DNA from: an uncultured Collinsella sp.
GTDB lineage: Bacteria; Actinomycetota; Coriobacteriia; Coriobacteriales; Coriobacteriaceae
DNA length: 8,796 nt
Direction: 5' to 3'
Assembly (NCBI GenBank): GCA_900552735.1
Contig: USBA01000074.1
Location: 1-8,796, forward strand
The number at the start of each line of letters is the position of its first letter. Positions within the stretch are counted from its first letter, which is position 1. This document shows, one piece after another, positions 1 to 7,678 of this stretch. A program made the translations under genes and the position numbers. The notes beneath the pieces were generated by a model. The model did not search any database. It saw only the letters and a program-made list of their open reading frames with translations, and was not told the DNA's origin.

Positions 1-2
1 AC

Positions 3-557
3 TTTGCGGGCCCCGGTATGCTCGGCGGCTCCTTTGGCGATGCCTCGCGCGCAAGCGACGAGGCCGCCGAGGGCGTCGCCGACCCCTGCCTGGGCCATGC
101 GCCCGACCAGGTGGTCTTTTACGAGCTCACGCGTAAGTTTGTGGAGACCGAGGAAGACGTTCCCCAGGAGGCCTGCGACGTGCTGTACTACACGCTCGCC
201 GTGGGCCACCACACCGGCGTGCTCGACTGCTTTGAGCCGCGCCTGTCGGTGTCGGTGGATGTGTTCTATTCGCTCGTCGACGCGCTGCCGGAGGGGGAGG
301 CTAAGACCAAGTTCGAGGCCATCCGCTCCTTTGGCGAGTGCCAGCTCGACAAGGCGGTGGTGCCGTCGCTGCTCGAGGCCTGCGATGCGCTGCTCGACGA
401 GCGCGGTTTTCGCGGGTCGGCCAAGGCCGGCATCTCGGTGTTCGACGACGACTTTGGCCTGCATGCCCAGCAGGTCGCGTTCTTAATGAAGTTTCGCGAT
501 CTGGTTGAGCGCGTGCGCGATGTGTCGGGCGTGTATCTGACGGGGAGGTTGCAGTAA
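3..557 (+). CDS. hycH: Formate hydrogenlyase maturation protein HycH (5' end uncertain or cut by window edge)
   Basis: HycH is a small cytoplasmic assembly factor for the hydrogenase-3 large subunit (HycE) of the formate hydrogenlyase complex. The match, by recall against E. coli HycH (about 136 aa), is the run VVFYELTRKF, then YYTLAVGHHTGVLDC, and a C-terminal VYLTGRLQ like the family's IYL.RRL end. The frame is open to the left edge. The first ATG is at 18, which would give 179 aa, but no Shine-Dalgarno sequence lies in the 17 bases before it. The family-like region begins only near the GTG at 111, so about 30 extra residues precede it and the true start may lie upstream. The stop TAA (555-557) overlaps the ATG of hycI by one base, so the two are translationally coupled. 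Identity is fairly sure; the start is not. Confidence 0.85.
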   Translation, partial: FAGPGMLGGSFGDASRASDEAAEGVADPCLGHAPDQVVFYELTRKFVETEEDVPQEACDVLYYTLAVGHHTGVLDCFEPRLSVSVDVFYSLVDALPEGEAKTKFEAIRSFGECQLDKAVVPSLLEACDALLDERGFRGSAKAGISVFDDDFGLHAQQVAFLMKFRDLVERVRDVSGVYLTGRLQ

Positions 558-1060
558 TGGGTCGCGTTGTGGATGGACGTGTGAACGGCGTCCCGTTTGC
601 GGGTATCGTGCTCACGGCGGGGAGCGTGCTGCGTGCCGACGATGCCGCCGGCCCCGTGCTCTCCAAAAAGATGGAGGACGCGCCTCTTGCCGGCTGGTAC
701 ACCATCGATGGCGGTCAGACGCCCGAGGATGACATCATCGAGGTCAAGCGCGAGCGTCCGCCTCGCCTGGTCTTGGTCGATGCCGCCGACATGGCACTGC
801 CCGTCGGGTCCATCCGCCTGCTCGACAAGCGCGATGTGGCCCGCAAGTCGATGTTCACCACGCATTCGCTTCCTTTGTCGATTCTGATCGAGGAAATCGA
901 ACAATCGTGTGATGATATCGTCTTCGTTGGGATTCAGCCGGGCGACACGGAGTTCTACAACCCTATGTCCCCGGAGGTCTTTGACGCCGTCGACGCCGTG
1001 TACGACGCCGTGGCCGCCAACGACTTTTCCCACTTTGTCCGCTTGGGGCAAGAGCAATAG
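557..1060 (+). CDS. hycI: Hydrogenase 3 maturation endopeptidase HycI
   Basis: HycI is the nickel-dependent protease that clips the C-terminal tail of the FHL hydrogenase large subunit (HycE) after Ni-Fe insertion, in the cytoplasm. The 167-aa product aligns by eye with E. coli HycI (156 aa) with a constant offset of 13. The three metal-binding residues of the family are present: Asp29 (in RADDAAGP), Asp75 (in LVLVDAAD) and His103 (in MFTTHSLPL), matching E. coli Asp16, Asp62 and His90. Further matches are IDGGQTPEDDI and FVGIQPG. The N-terminal GN motif of the family (VGNS in E. coli) reads TAGS here. The start ATG at 557 has GGGGAGG at 542-548 as ribosome binding site and overlaps the hycH stop (TAATG). 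It lies in one operon with hycH and the FNT channel. Confidence 0.95.
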   Translation: MGRVVDGRVNGVPFAGIVLTAGSVLRADDAAGPVLSKKMEDAPLAGWYTIDGGQTPEDDIIEVKRERPPRLVLVDAADMALPVGSIRLLDKRDVARKSMFTTHSLPLSILIEEIEQSCDDIVFVGIQPGDTEFYNPMSPEVFDAVDAVYDAVAANDFSHFVRLGQEQ

Positions 1061-1081
1061 GAGCGCTTGTCCCTGCTGATT

Positions 1082-1088
1082 AGGAAAG
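1082..1088 (+). promoter_or_regulatory. Ribosome binding site that sets the FNT start
   Basis: AGGAAAG lies 11 bases before the ATG at 1100. It is only 2 bases from the in-frame GTG at 1091, so the ATG is the better start. Confidence 0.7.
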
Positions 1089-1099
1089 AAGTGATTGAC

Positions 1100-1939
1100 A
1101 TGGCAGATTCCAAGGCGGAGTACCCCGCTCCCGATTGCCTGGCGCCCGCCGCGATCGAGGCCAAGACCGAGGCCGCCGGCGTGACCAAGGCCAACCTGCC
1201 GGTCGCAAAGGCCTTTCTGTTGGCAATGTTCGCCGGTGCGTTTATTGCCTTCGGTGGCCTGTTCTTTACCGTGTTCTTGAGCGACAGCACGCTGGGCTGG
1301 GGTGCCCAGCGCGTCGTGGGCGGCCTGTGCTTTTGCCTGGGCCTGGTGCTGGTGCTGGTGTGCGGCGCCGAGCTGTTTACCGGTAATTCGCTTATGGTCT
1401 GCGCGCTCAAGAGCAAAAAGATCACCCTGGTCCAGATGCTCAAGGCCTGGGTCGTCGTATGGGTCGGTAACTTTGTCGGTGCCCTGTTCATCGTCTTTTT
1501 GGTGTACATGGCCGGCATTTACAAGCTCAACGGCGAGGCGGTCGCCAATTCCATGGTGAGCGTCGCCGCCGGCAAGGTGACGGTCGACTGGGTGACGATC
1601 TTCTTCCGCGGCATCCTGTGCAACATCTTTGTGTGCCTGGCCGTGTGGATCGGTACCGCCGGCAAGACCGTGGTCGATAAGGTCGTGGGCATTTTGCTGC
1701 CCATCGCCGCCTTTGTGGCCTGCGGTTTTGAGCACTGCGTTGCCAACATGTACTTTTTGCCCATGGGCGCCGTGATGCATGCATGCGGCTATGGCGCCGA
1801 CGTCGCCGGCGCCGATGCGCTCAACGCCGCGGGCATTGCGTTTAACCTATCCGCCGCCACGCTGGGCAACATCGTGGGCGGAGCGGTCCTGATCGCGCTC
1901 GGCTACTGGTTTATCTACGCCAAGAAGTCCGAGGCGTAA
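1100..1939 (+). CDS. focA: Formate/nitrite transporter (FNT) family channel, FocA-like
   Basis: This is an inner-membrane pentameric channel for small monocarboxylates, most likely formate. The 279-aa product has the usual FNT length (about 280) and a FocA-like order of motifs: N-terminal LAPAAIEAKTEAAGVTKAN, the CGAELFTGNSL signature (Thr94, corresponding to FocA Thr91), RGILCNIFVCLAVW, and GFEHCVANMYFLPMG with the conserved pore His212 (FocA His209). Six hydrophobic segments can be seen. The ATG at 1100 is chosen because AGGAAAG at 1082-1088 sits 11 bases upstream. An in-frame GTG at 1091 is too close to that site and a TTG at 1067 has none. It follows hycI by 39 bases and ends just before a strong terminator, so it is the last gene of the FHL operon. 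The hyc context favours formate over nitrite (NirC), but substrate cannot be read from sequence alone. Confidence 0.93.
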   Translation: MADSKAEYPAPDCLAPAAIEAKTEAAGVTKANLPVAKAFLLAMFAGAFIAFGGLFFTVFLSDSTLGWGAQRVVGGLCFCLGLVLVLVCGAELFTGNSLMVCALKSKKITLVQMLKAWVVVWVGNFVGALFIVFLVYMAGIYKLNGEAVANSMVSVAAGKVTVDWVTIFFRGILCNIFVCLAVWIGTAGKTVVDKVVGILLPIAAFVACGFEHCVANMYFLPMGAVMHACGYGADVAGADALNAAGIAFNLSAATLGNIVGGAVLIALGYWFIYAKKSEA

Positions 1940-1961
1940 GGTACCGTCTGTTTGACGTTGG

Positions 1962-1997
1962 GCCTCCCGCGGGGCGTTGCCGTGCGGGAGGCTTTTT
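1962..1997 (+). terminator. Intrinsic terminator of the hycHI-focA operon
   Basis: GCCTCCCGC (1962-1970) pairs perfectly with GCGGGAGGC (1984-1992), a 9-bp GC-rich stem with a 13-base loop, followed directly by TTTTT (1993-1997). It lies 22 bases after the FNT stop. It separates the FHL operon from the oxidoreductase-selAB unit, which therefore needs its own promoter in about 1998-2045. I could not pick a convincing one there. Confidence 0.93.
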
Positions 1998-2045
1998 GGG
2001 TCCGGGGCTCGTTGGCGGGCTTTTGGCTTGTTGTGTTTGGCTGAT

Positions 2046-2053
2046 GAAAGGGG
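2046..2053 (+). promoter_or_regulatory. Ribosome binding site that sets the oxidoreductase start
   Basis: GAAAGGGG lies 8 bases before the ATG at 2062. It rules against the in-frame TTG at 1996, which falls in the T-tract of the preceding terminator, and against the ATG at 2044. Confidence 0.75.
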
Positions 2054-2061
2054 TAATCGAG

Positions 2062-4179
2062 ATGGCATCTGCTGTGAAGCGTGACGGTCGCGCCGTGGTG
2101 ACCACATGCGGGGGATGCTATGCCGATTGCGCCTTTGCGGCCCATGTTGAGGATGGACGTGTGGTGGCTGAGCTGCCGGTTGCGGGGCATCCGTGCGCGG
2201 CGCGAGCCCTGTGTGCCCGCGGACGGCATCGCCTGGCAATGCCGTTTGACAAGCGCGACCGCATCGTGCAACCCATGCGTCGACGAGCTGATGGCTCGGG
2301 GTTCGATGCGATTTCGTGGGACGAGGCGTTCGCGCAGATTGCCGAGCGTCTTTTGGGCATTGTTGACGAGTGCGGGTCTCGTGCGCTGGGCATGACGCTC
2401 GGCGTGCCCTCGTTCGACCGTTACTGGGCGTATCGCTTTATGCATGCGCTGGGCTCGCCCAACGTGTACGGTGCCGATGGCGCCTGCGAGGTAAGCCGTC
2501 TCACCGGTTGGGAGCACAGCCTGGGCTACAGCCCCGCTTCCGACCTGGCGCATACCGATTGCATCATGTACCTGGGGCGTTCCATCGTCGATTCGTCGAC
2601 GATGGGGGCCGTTGATGCGCTCAACGATGCCCGTCGCCGTGGGGCGAAGATTGTCGTGGTCGACCCCCGGCGCAGCGGCTCGGCTGCGCTTGCCGACCGC
2701 TGGTTGCGCGTGCGCCCGGGCTGCGACCTGGCGCTGCTGTTGGGTATTGTCCACGTGTTGATTGCCGAGGACCTGTACGATCACGAGTTCGTGACCCGCT
2801 ATACCACGGGTTTTGGCGAGCTGGCGCAGGCGGCCCGTGCTTGGACGCCCGAGTGGGCCGAGTCGATGTGCGACGTGCCGGCCGCAGAGATTGTCGCGAC
2901 GGCACGCAATCTGGCTGCCGCCGCGCCCGCCGCTGTGGTGGATGCGGGCTTTCATGGTGGAATCGGCATCGCGTATGCCAATAGCACCCAGACCGCGCGC
3001 GCGATTTGTCTGGTCGATGTGCTGCTGGGCTGCATCGGACACGCGGGCGGTGCCCTCAACCCGCCCACGCCGCTTGCGTTGGGCGACCTCGATCCCGCAC
3101 GTTTTGCGACGCCGCCGGTGCCGCGCATATCCAAGCTGGGGTCCGAGCGCTATCCACTGGTCGATCCGGTGCGCGGCCTGTGCACGACCATCGGTCAGTC
3201 GATTCTTGCCGGCGATTTACGTGGGCTCATCGTCTATGCCAGTAACCCCGGTGCGGGCTATGGCAATGCGCAGGCTTGGTTGGGTATTTTGCAGCAGCTC
3301 GACTTGCTCGTGACGATTGATATTCGCTGGTCTGAGACGGCGCGTGCTTCTGATTTCGTGCTGCCCGACGTGACGTATCTGGAGGCCGACCGCGGTGTGG
3401 GCGCAGTCGTGGGCGCCAATGATTCGCGCGTGTTCTACCGCAACGCCGTGCTGCCCATTTTGCATGACGACACGAGACCGGGGCGGGAGATCTTTGCCGG
3501 TTTGGCGCAGGCGTGCGGCGTGGGCGAGTACTTCCGGTTTACATCCGACGATCTGGCGGCTGCCCAGGTGGCACCGTTTGGGATTGATCTGGACGAGCTC
3601 AAGGAACGCGGCTGGGCCGACACGGGTGTTGCGTTGCCGTTGCGTACGGGCGAGCCGGCGATTCCCTTGGACGGCGGCAAAATTGCGCTGGCAAGCGACG
3701 TATGGGAACGAGCCGGCCTGGGTCGTGTACCCAACTGGATCGCTCCCATGGTGGAGCCTAGCCCGGGAATGTTTCGCCTCATTAGCGGCAACCGTCCCTT
3801 TGAGTCGCATACCTCGCGAAGGCTTGCGGCCCAAGGTGCCGCCGAGGCGGGCTCGGATCTGGATGCCGTGCAGATGAATGCCGATGCTGCTGCGCACATG
3901 GGCATCGCCGACGGTGAGATCGTCGAACTCGTGAGCGATATGGGCCGCGACCGCGTGCGCGTGGAGACGACGCCGTATCTGCATCCGGCGTGCATCTTCA
4001 CCTCGGCCGCCCCCGGTGGGCGTTCGTTTGGCGCCGATGCCGGTGGCGCTCAAGCCTTGGGCGTGGGCCCGCTCGACCATACGCCGTTGCGTTGGGATCC
4101 GTTGACGGGTGCCGCGCTCACCCAGGAAAACGCCGTTCGCGTGGAAAAGATCGTCGCGCGCGGGGATAATGACGAGTAA
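2062..4179 (+). CDS. Molybdopterin (bis-MGD) [4Fe-4S] oxidoreductase, PhsA/PsrA-like, Cys-ligand type
   Basis: This 705-aa protein belongs to the DMSO reductase/formate dehydrogenase superfamily of Mo or W enzymes. An N-terminal [4Fe-4S] motif C16-x2-C19-x3-C23-x27-C51 is followed by ARG, with Arg where formate dehydrogenase H (FdhF) has Lys44. Superfamily landmarks follow: DRIVQPM, ISWDEAF (84-90), GSPNVYGADGACEVSR, VVVDPRRS, ASNPGAGYG and ETARASDFVLPDVTYLEADR, then a C-terminal dinucleotide-binding domain with SGNRPFESHTSRR and ENAVRVEKI. Cys142 (codon TGC at 2485-2487) is the probable metal ligand, where FdhF has Sec140. The formate-dehydrogenase segment NPVRGQNNVQGA is missing. The middle region and C-terminus look more like thiosulfate/polysulfide reductase catalytic subunits, by recall only. 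There is no Tat or Sec signal and no adjacent iron-sulfur or membrane subunit, so it is probably cytoplasmic. Its substrate is unknown. It lies 52 bases before selA with no terminator between them. Confidence 0.88.
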   Translation: MASAVKRDGRAVVTTCGGCYADCAFAAHVEDGRVVAELPVAGHPCAARALCARGRHRLAMPFDKRDRIVQPMRRRADGSGFDAISWDEAFAQIAERLLGIVDECGSRALGMTLGVPSFDRYWAYRFMHALGSPNVYGADGACEVSRLTGWEHSLGYSPASDLAHTDCIMYLGRSIVDSSTMGAVDALNDARRRGAKIVVVDPRRSGSAALADRWLRVRPGCDLALLLGIVHVLIAEDLYDHEFVTRYTTGFGELAQAARAWTPEWAESMCDVPAAEIVATARNLAAAAPAAVVDAGFHGGIGIAYANSTQTARAICLVDVLLGCIGHAGGALNPPTPLALGDLDPARFATPPVPRISKLGSERYPLVDPVRGLCTTIGQSILAGDLRGLIVYASNPGAGYGNAQAWLGILQQLDLLVTIDIRWSETARASDFVLPDVTYLEADRGVGAVVGANDSRVFYRNAVLPILHDDTRPGREIFAGLAQACGVGEYFRFTSDDLAAAQVAPFGIDLDELKERGWADTGVALPLRTGEPAIPLDGGKIALASDVWERAGLGRVPNWIAPMVEPSPGMFRLISGNRPFESHTSRRLAAQGAAEAGSDLDAVQMNADAAAHMGIADGEIVELVSDMGRDRVRVETTPYLHPACIFTSAAPGGRSFGADAGGAQALGVGPLDHTPLRWDPLTGAALTQENAVRVEKIVARGDNDE

Positions 4180-4231
4180 TTGACTCAGCTGATGTATTCG
4201 ACTGATCCACGTTTCTTTTGAAAGGCCGCAC

Positions 4232-5689
4232 ATGAGCGATAGCCAGAACATTTCCGATGAGGTACGCGCCCGCCTTCGCGCTATTCCTTCCGTCAACGAG
4301 CTGCTCGCAGAGTGGCCGGTTGTGAAGGCGGCGGGGGAGACCTGCGACGCGGTGGTGCATGCTGCCGTGACGGCTGAGCTCGATGAGGAGCGCGCCGCGA
4401 TTCGTGCCGGCGCCGCCCCGCGTTCCAAGCGCGAACTGGCCTCGGCCATTGAGTGGCGTGCGCAGCGCTCCGCGCTGCCGAGCCGGCGTCCCGCCGTCAA
4501 CGCCAGGGGTGTGGTTATCCATACCAACCTTGGTCGAGCCCCGCTCGCGGAGTCGGCCGCCAAGGCCGTGGCCGAGGTCGCGCGCGGCTACAGCACGCTC
4601 GAGTACAGCGTGGACACCTGCTCGCGCGGGTCGCGCAAGGAGCATGCCGCGCAGCTCATCCGCTCGCTTACCGGTGCCGAGGACGCGCTGGTCGTTAACA
4701 ATAACGCCGCCGCCGTGCTGCTGGTGCTGGCGACCCATGCCGCAGGCAAGGAGGTCATCGTCAGCCGCGGCGAGCTTGTCGAGATCGGCGGCAGCTTCCG
4801 CATCCCTGATGTCATGGAGGCTTCGGGCGCCAAGCTCGTCGAGGTCGGCGCCACCAACCGCACGCACCTGGCAGATTATGAGCAAGCCATCACGCCCGAT
4901 ACGGCCATGATCCTCAAGGTCCATCCTTCCAACTATCGCATCGAGGGCTTTCACGAGGAAGTGGGCTCTCGGGAGCTTGCCGCCCTGGCCCACAAGCATG
5001 GTCTGCTGTTCTACGAGGACCAGGGTTCGGGCGCGCTTTTGCCCGATGACATCCTGGTGCGCGGCGGTGAGGAGCCCACGCCGGCTTCGGTTGCGGCAGG
5101 GCTCGATCTGGTGTCGTGCTCGGGCGATAAGCTGCTCGGTGCCGCACAGGTGGGTATTATCATGGGCCGTCGCGATCTGGTCCAGGCCTGCGGGTCGCAT
5201 CCGCTTATGCGTGCCCTGCGTCCGGGCAAGCTCGCGCTGGCGGCGCTCGAGGCTACACTGCGCATTTACATGGATGGGGCGGATGTGGCCCATCGCGAGG
5301 TGCCGGTGCTCAACATGCTCACGCTTCCGCAGGCTCATCTGGAGCGTCGCGCACGCAAGCTGCGCGAGCTGATGGTGGCGGGCCTCGATAAGGCTGGCTG
5401 CCCGTGTGCCGTGCAGGTGGAGATCGTCGAGGAGTCGTCGACTCCCGGCGGCGGCTCGCTGCCTACCGTGGAGCTGCCCACGATGTGCGTTGCCGTGCGT
5501 CTTGTTGACGAGCGCCTGACGGTCGACGCGCTCAAGCGCTCGCTTGTCCAGGACTTCGACACTCCGGTTGTCACGCGAACCTCGCACGATCGCATTTTGT
5601 TTGACGTCCGTACGCTTGTGGGCGACCGCGATATCGAGACAGCGGCATCGACGCTTGCCGCATGCGTTGCCAAGGCGGTGCGCCGATGA
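4232..5689 (+). CDS. selA: L-seryl-tRNA(Sec) selenium transferase (selenocysteine synthase)
   Basis: SelA is a PLP enzyme that converts Ser-tRNA(Sec) to Sec-tRNA(Sec) using selenophosphate. In bacteria it works as a large decameric ring in the cytoplasm. The 485-aa product (E. coli 463 aa) matches along its whole length: an N-terminal helical region with LPSVNELL-like spacing, VIHTNLGRAPL, TLEYS, GAEDALVVNNNAAAVLL, SRGELVEIGGSFRIPDVM, GATNRTH, and the PLP-lysine motif SCSGDKLLGAAQVGII with Lys300 (E. coli Lys295). It ends with a GGGSLP motif. The ATG at 4232 has GAAAGG at 4220-4225. The stop TGA overlaps the selB start (ATGA), which implies coupled translation and balanced output. Confidence 0.98.
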   Translation: MSDSQNISDEVRARLRAIPSVNELLAEWPVVKAAGETCDAVVHAAVTAELDEERAAIRAGAAPRSKRELASAIEWRAQRSALPSRRPAVNARGVVIHTNLGRAPLAESAAKAVAEVARGYSTLEYSVDTCSRGSRKEHAAQLIRSLTGAEDALVVNNNAAAVLLVLATHAAGKEVIVSRGELVEIGGSFRIPDVMEASGAKLVEVGATNRTHLADYEQAITPDTAMILKVHPSNYRIEGFHEEVGSRELAALAHKHGLLFYEDQGSGALLPDDILVRGGEEPTPASVAAGLDLVSCSGDKLLGAAQVGIIMGRRDLVQACGSHPLMRALRPGKLALAALEATLRIYMDGADVAHREVPVLNMLTLPQAHLERRARKLRELMVAGLDKAGCPCAVQVEIVEESSTPGGGSLPTVELPTMCVAVRLVDERLTVDALKRSLVQDFDTPVVTRTSHDRILFDVRTLVGDRDIETAASTLAACVAKAVRR

Positions 5690-7653
5690 GTGAGGTTCAA
5701 GCGTTGGTAGAATGCCCCGTTATCGTTGGCACGGCGGGCCACGTCGACCACGGTAAGTCGGCGCTGATCGAGGCGCTGACCGGCAAGAATCCCGATCGCC
5801 TTGAGGTCGAGCGTCGCCGCGGCATGACGGTGGAGCTGGGCTTTGGCGAGCTGGCGCTGCCGAGCGGCAAGATCGTTGGCCTGGTCGATGTGCCGGGGCA
5901 TGCCCATTATCTGCGCGCCATGGTGCAGGGTGCGACGGGCATCGACGTTGCCGTGCTGGTGGTTTCGGCCGTTGAGGGCGTAATGCCGCAGACCCGCGAG
6001 CACGTGCATGTGCTGGAGCTGCTGGGCGTTACGCATATGGTGGTCGCGCTGACCATGTGCGACCTGGCCGATGCCGAGATGACCGAGCTTGCCGAGCTCG
6101 ATGTCGATGACTTTTTGTCGGGTACCGTGTTTGCGGGTGCGCCGATTGTGCCCGTGTCGTCCAAGACCGGCGCGGGAATCGATAACCTGCTGGTTGCGCT
6201 TGACGAGCAGGTTGCCGCTTGCTGGGATGCCTGCCGTGCTCGTGCCGAGCTTACCGATGCCGCACCGCGTCTGCCCATCGACCGTTGCTTTACGATCAAG
6301 GGCGCCGGTACCGTGGTGACGGGAACGCTGCACGATGCGCCCGTCGCGGTGGGGGATGAGCTTGTCGCGCTGCCGTCGCGTACGGCCTGTCGCGTGCGTG
6401 GGATTCAGGTGCATGGCGATACGCCGCGGGCGTTGCCCGGTCAGCGTGTGGCGCTCAACTTGGTGGGCGACGGTGCTGCTTCGCTCGATCGCGGCGAGAT
6501 GCTCGGCGTGGCGGGCCGCTTTGGCCAGACGATGCGATTTATGATGGCGTTTACGTATTTGGGTCGCGAGGGAGCCAAGCCGCGTGTGCTCGAGTCGGGT
6601 GCGCGCGTGCACGTGATGGCGGGTACAGCCGAGGTTGTCGGTCGCATCATGTTCATGGAGGGCGAGGCCCCCATGGCGGTGGGCGAGACCCGTACCGTGC
6701 AGGTGCGCCTGGAGGAGCCGCTGCCGCTGCGTGCCGGAGACCATGCCGTGGTGCTGTCGTATTCGCCCGTTATGCTCATTGGCGGTGGGCGCGTGCTGCT
6801 TTCGCGCTGCCGTCGCTCGCGCGAGCTTGCCGAAGGAGAGCGTGCGCTGTATGCGGCGCTCGAGTCCGGCGATATCGCGGGCGGTGTGGGCGCTTGGCTG
6901 GCGCTGCAGACGCTGCCGGTTACGACGGTTGATATCGCCGAGGCTTTGGATCTTGGTATCGGCGAGGTCGATGCCGCACTGCGCGGGTTGGTGGCGCAGG
7001 GCGCTGCTTGCGCGCTTGCAGGCTCGGATGGCTCGCTGTATGCAGATTCTTCCGCGCTCGACGCCGCGATGGATGACCTGGCGACGACCCTGTCGGCCAT
7101 GCACACGGCGGCTCCCAAGGAGACGGGCTTTACGCCCGGCGCCGTTGCCCATGCTGCGTGGCCTGCCGCTGATGAAGGCGTTGCCGCGGCTCTGATTGCC
7201 GAGGGCTGTTCGCGTGGCGTGTGCGCCGCCGAGGGCGCCGAGGTATTCGATCCGCATTCGGCCGCCGCGGCGGCACGCGTGGTGCGAGAGGCTTGCGAAC
7301 GTATCGTTGCCTTGCTGGACGAAGCTGGCCTCGATGCACCGACGTTGCCCGAGGTGGGCGAGCAGCTGCAGCTCGATCGCGACACCATGACGCGTGCCCT
7401 GCGCGAGCTTTCGCTCAACCGCTCGATCGTGAAGGTCGAGCGCGACGTTGCCCTGTCCGCTGCCGCCGAGGCCCATGCGCGCGAACTCGTTGCCGCCGCC
7501 ATTGAGGCGGCCGGCGGCGCTGCCACCACGAGCGTGCTGCGCGAGGCCCTGGGCGTGTCGCGCAAACGCGCCATCAGCATCTTGGAGCACCTGGATGCCG
7601 TGCGCTTTACGGTGCTCGACAAGAATGCCGGCGGCCTGAGGTCCCTGCGCTAA
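5686..7653 (+). CDS. selB: Selenocysteine-specific translation elongation factor SelB
   Basis: SelB is the GTPase that delivers Sec-tRNA(Sec) to UGA codons marked by a SECIS hairpin. It is 655 aa (E. coli 614). The EF-Tu-like GTPase domain (about 12-190) has G1 GTAGHVDHGKS (15-25), G2 GMTVELGF (46-53) with Thr48, G3 DVPGH (68-72) and a G5-like VSSKTG. Two beta-barrel domains follow (roughly 200-370), including the RCFTIKGAGTVVTGT stretch. The C-terminal portion is Ala-rich and compatible with the winged-helix array that binds SECIS RNA. The G4 motif reads TMCD (123-126) where SelB normally has TKxD, so the guanine-stacking Lys is replaced by Met. The start at 5686 is chosen for the ATGA overlap with selA; an in-frame upstream ATG at 5662 lies inside selA. 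Confidence 0.97.
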   Translation: MSEVQALVECPVIVGTAGHVDHGKSALIEALTGKNPDRLEVERRRGMTVELGFGELALPSGKIVGLVDVPGHAHYLRAMVQGATGIDVAVLVVSAVEGVMPQTREHVHVLELLGVTHMVVALTMCDLADAEMTELAELDVDDFLSGTVFAGAPIVPVSSKTGAGIDNLLVALDEQVAACWDACRARAELTDAAPRLPIDRCFTIKGAGTVVTGTLHDAPVAVGDELVALPSRTACRVRGIQVHGDTPRALPGQRVALNLVGDGAASLDRGEMLGVAGRFGQTMRFMMAFTYLGREGAKPRVLESGARVHVMAGTAEVVGRIMFMEGEAPMAVGETRTVQVRLEEPLPLRAGDHAVVLSYSPVMLIGGGRVLLSRCRRSRELAEGERALYAALESGDIAGGVGAWLALQTLPVTTVDIAEALDLGIGEVDAALRGLVAQGAACALAGSDGSLYADSSALDAAMDDLATTLSAMHTAAPKETGFTPGAVAHAAWPAADEGVAAALIAEGCSRGVCAAEGAEVFDPHSAAAAARVVREACERIVALLDEAGLDAPTLPEVGEQLQLDRDTMTRALRELSLNRSIVKVERDVALSAAAEAHARELVAAAIEAAGGAATTSVLREALGVSRKRAISILEHLDAVRFTVLDKNAGGLRSLR

Positions 7654-7678
7654 GCCGGTCACTCGCTCCCGCCTCCTC

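Noticed and set aside
266..1780. An open reading frame of about 500 codons on the minus strand opposite hycI and the FNT gene
   Set aside because: Low-complexity His/Gly/Asp composition, no motif, and convincing genes on the opposite strand.
1996..2061. A longer N-terminus for the oxidoreductase from TTG at 1996
   Set aside because: The TTG lies in the T-tract of the preceding terminator and has no ribosome binding site, while the ATG at 2062 has GAAAGGGG at the right distance. The extra residues are hydrophobic but too weak for a signal peptide with Tat motif.
2485..2487. A possible selenocysteine codon in the oxidoreductase
   Set aside because: The codon at the metal-ligand position is TGC (Cys), and no in-frame TGA occurs before the TAA stop.
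4180..4208. A promoter for selA starting with TTGACT at 4180-4185
   Set aside because: No acceptable -10 hexamer lies 16-18 bases downstream. With no terminator in the gap, co-transcription with the oxidoreductase is simpler.
4118..5587. An open reading frame of about 490 codons on the minus strand opposite selA
   Set aside because: It is the antisense reflection of selA codon bias, with no recognisable domain.
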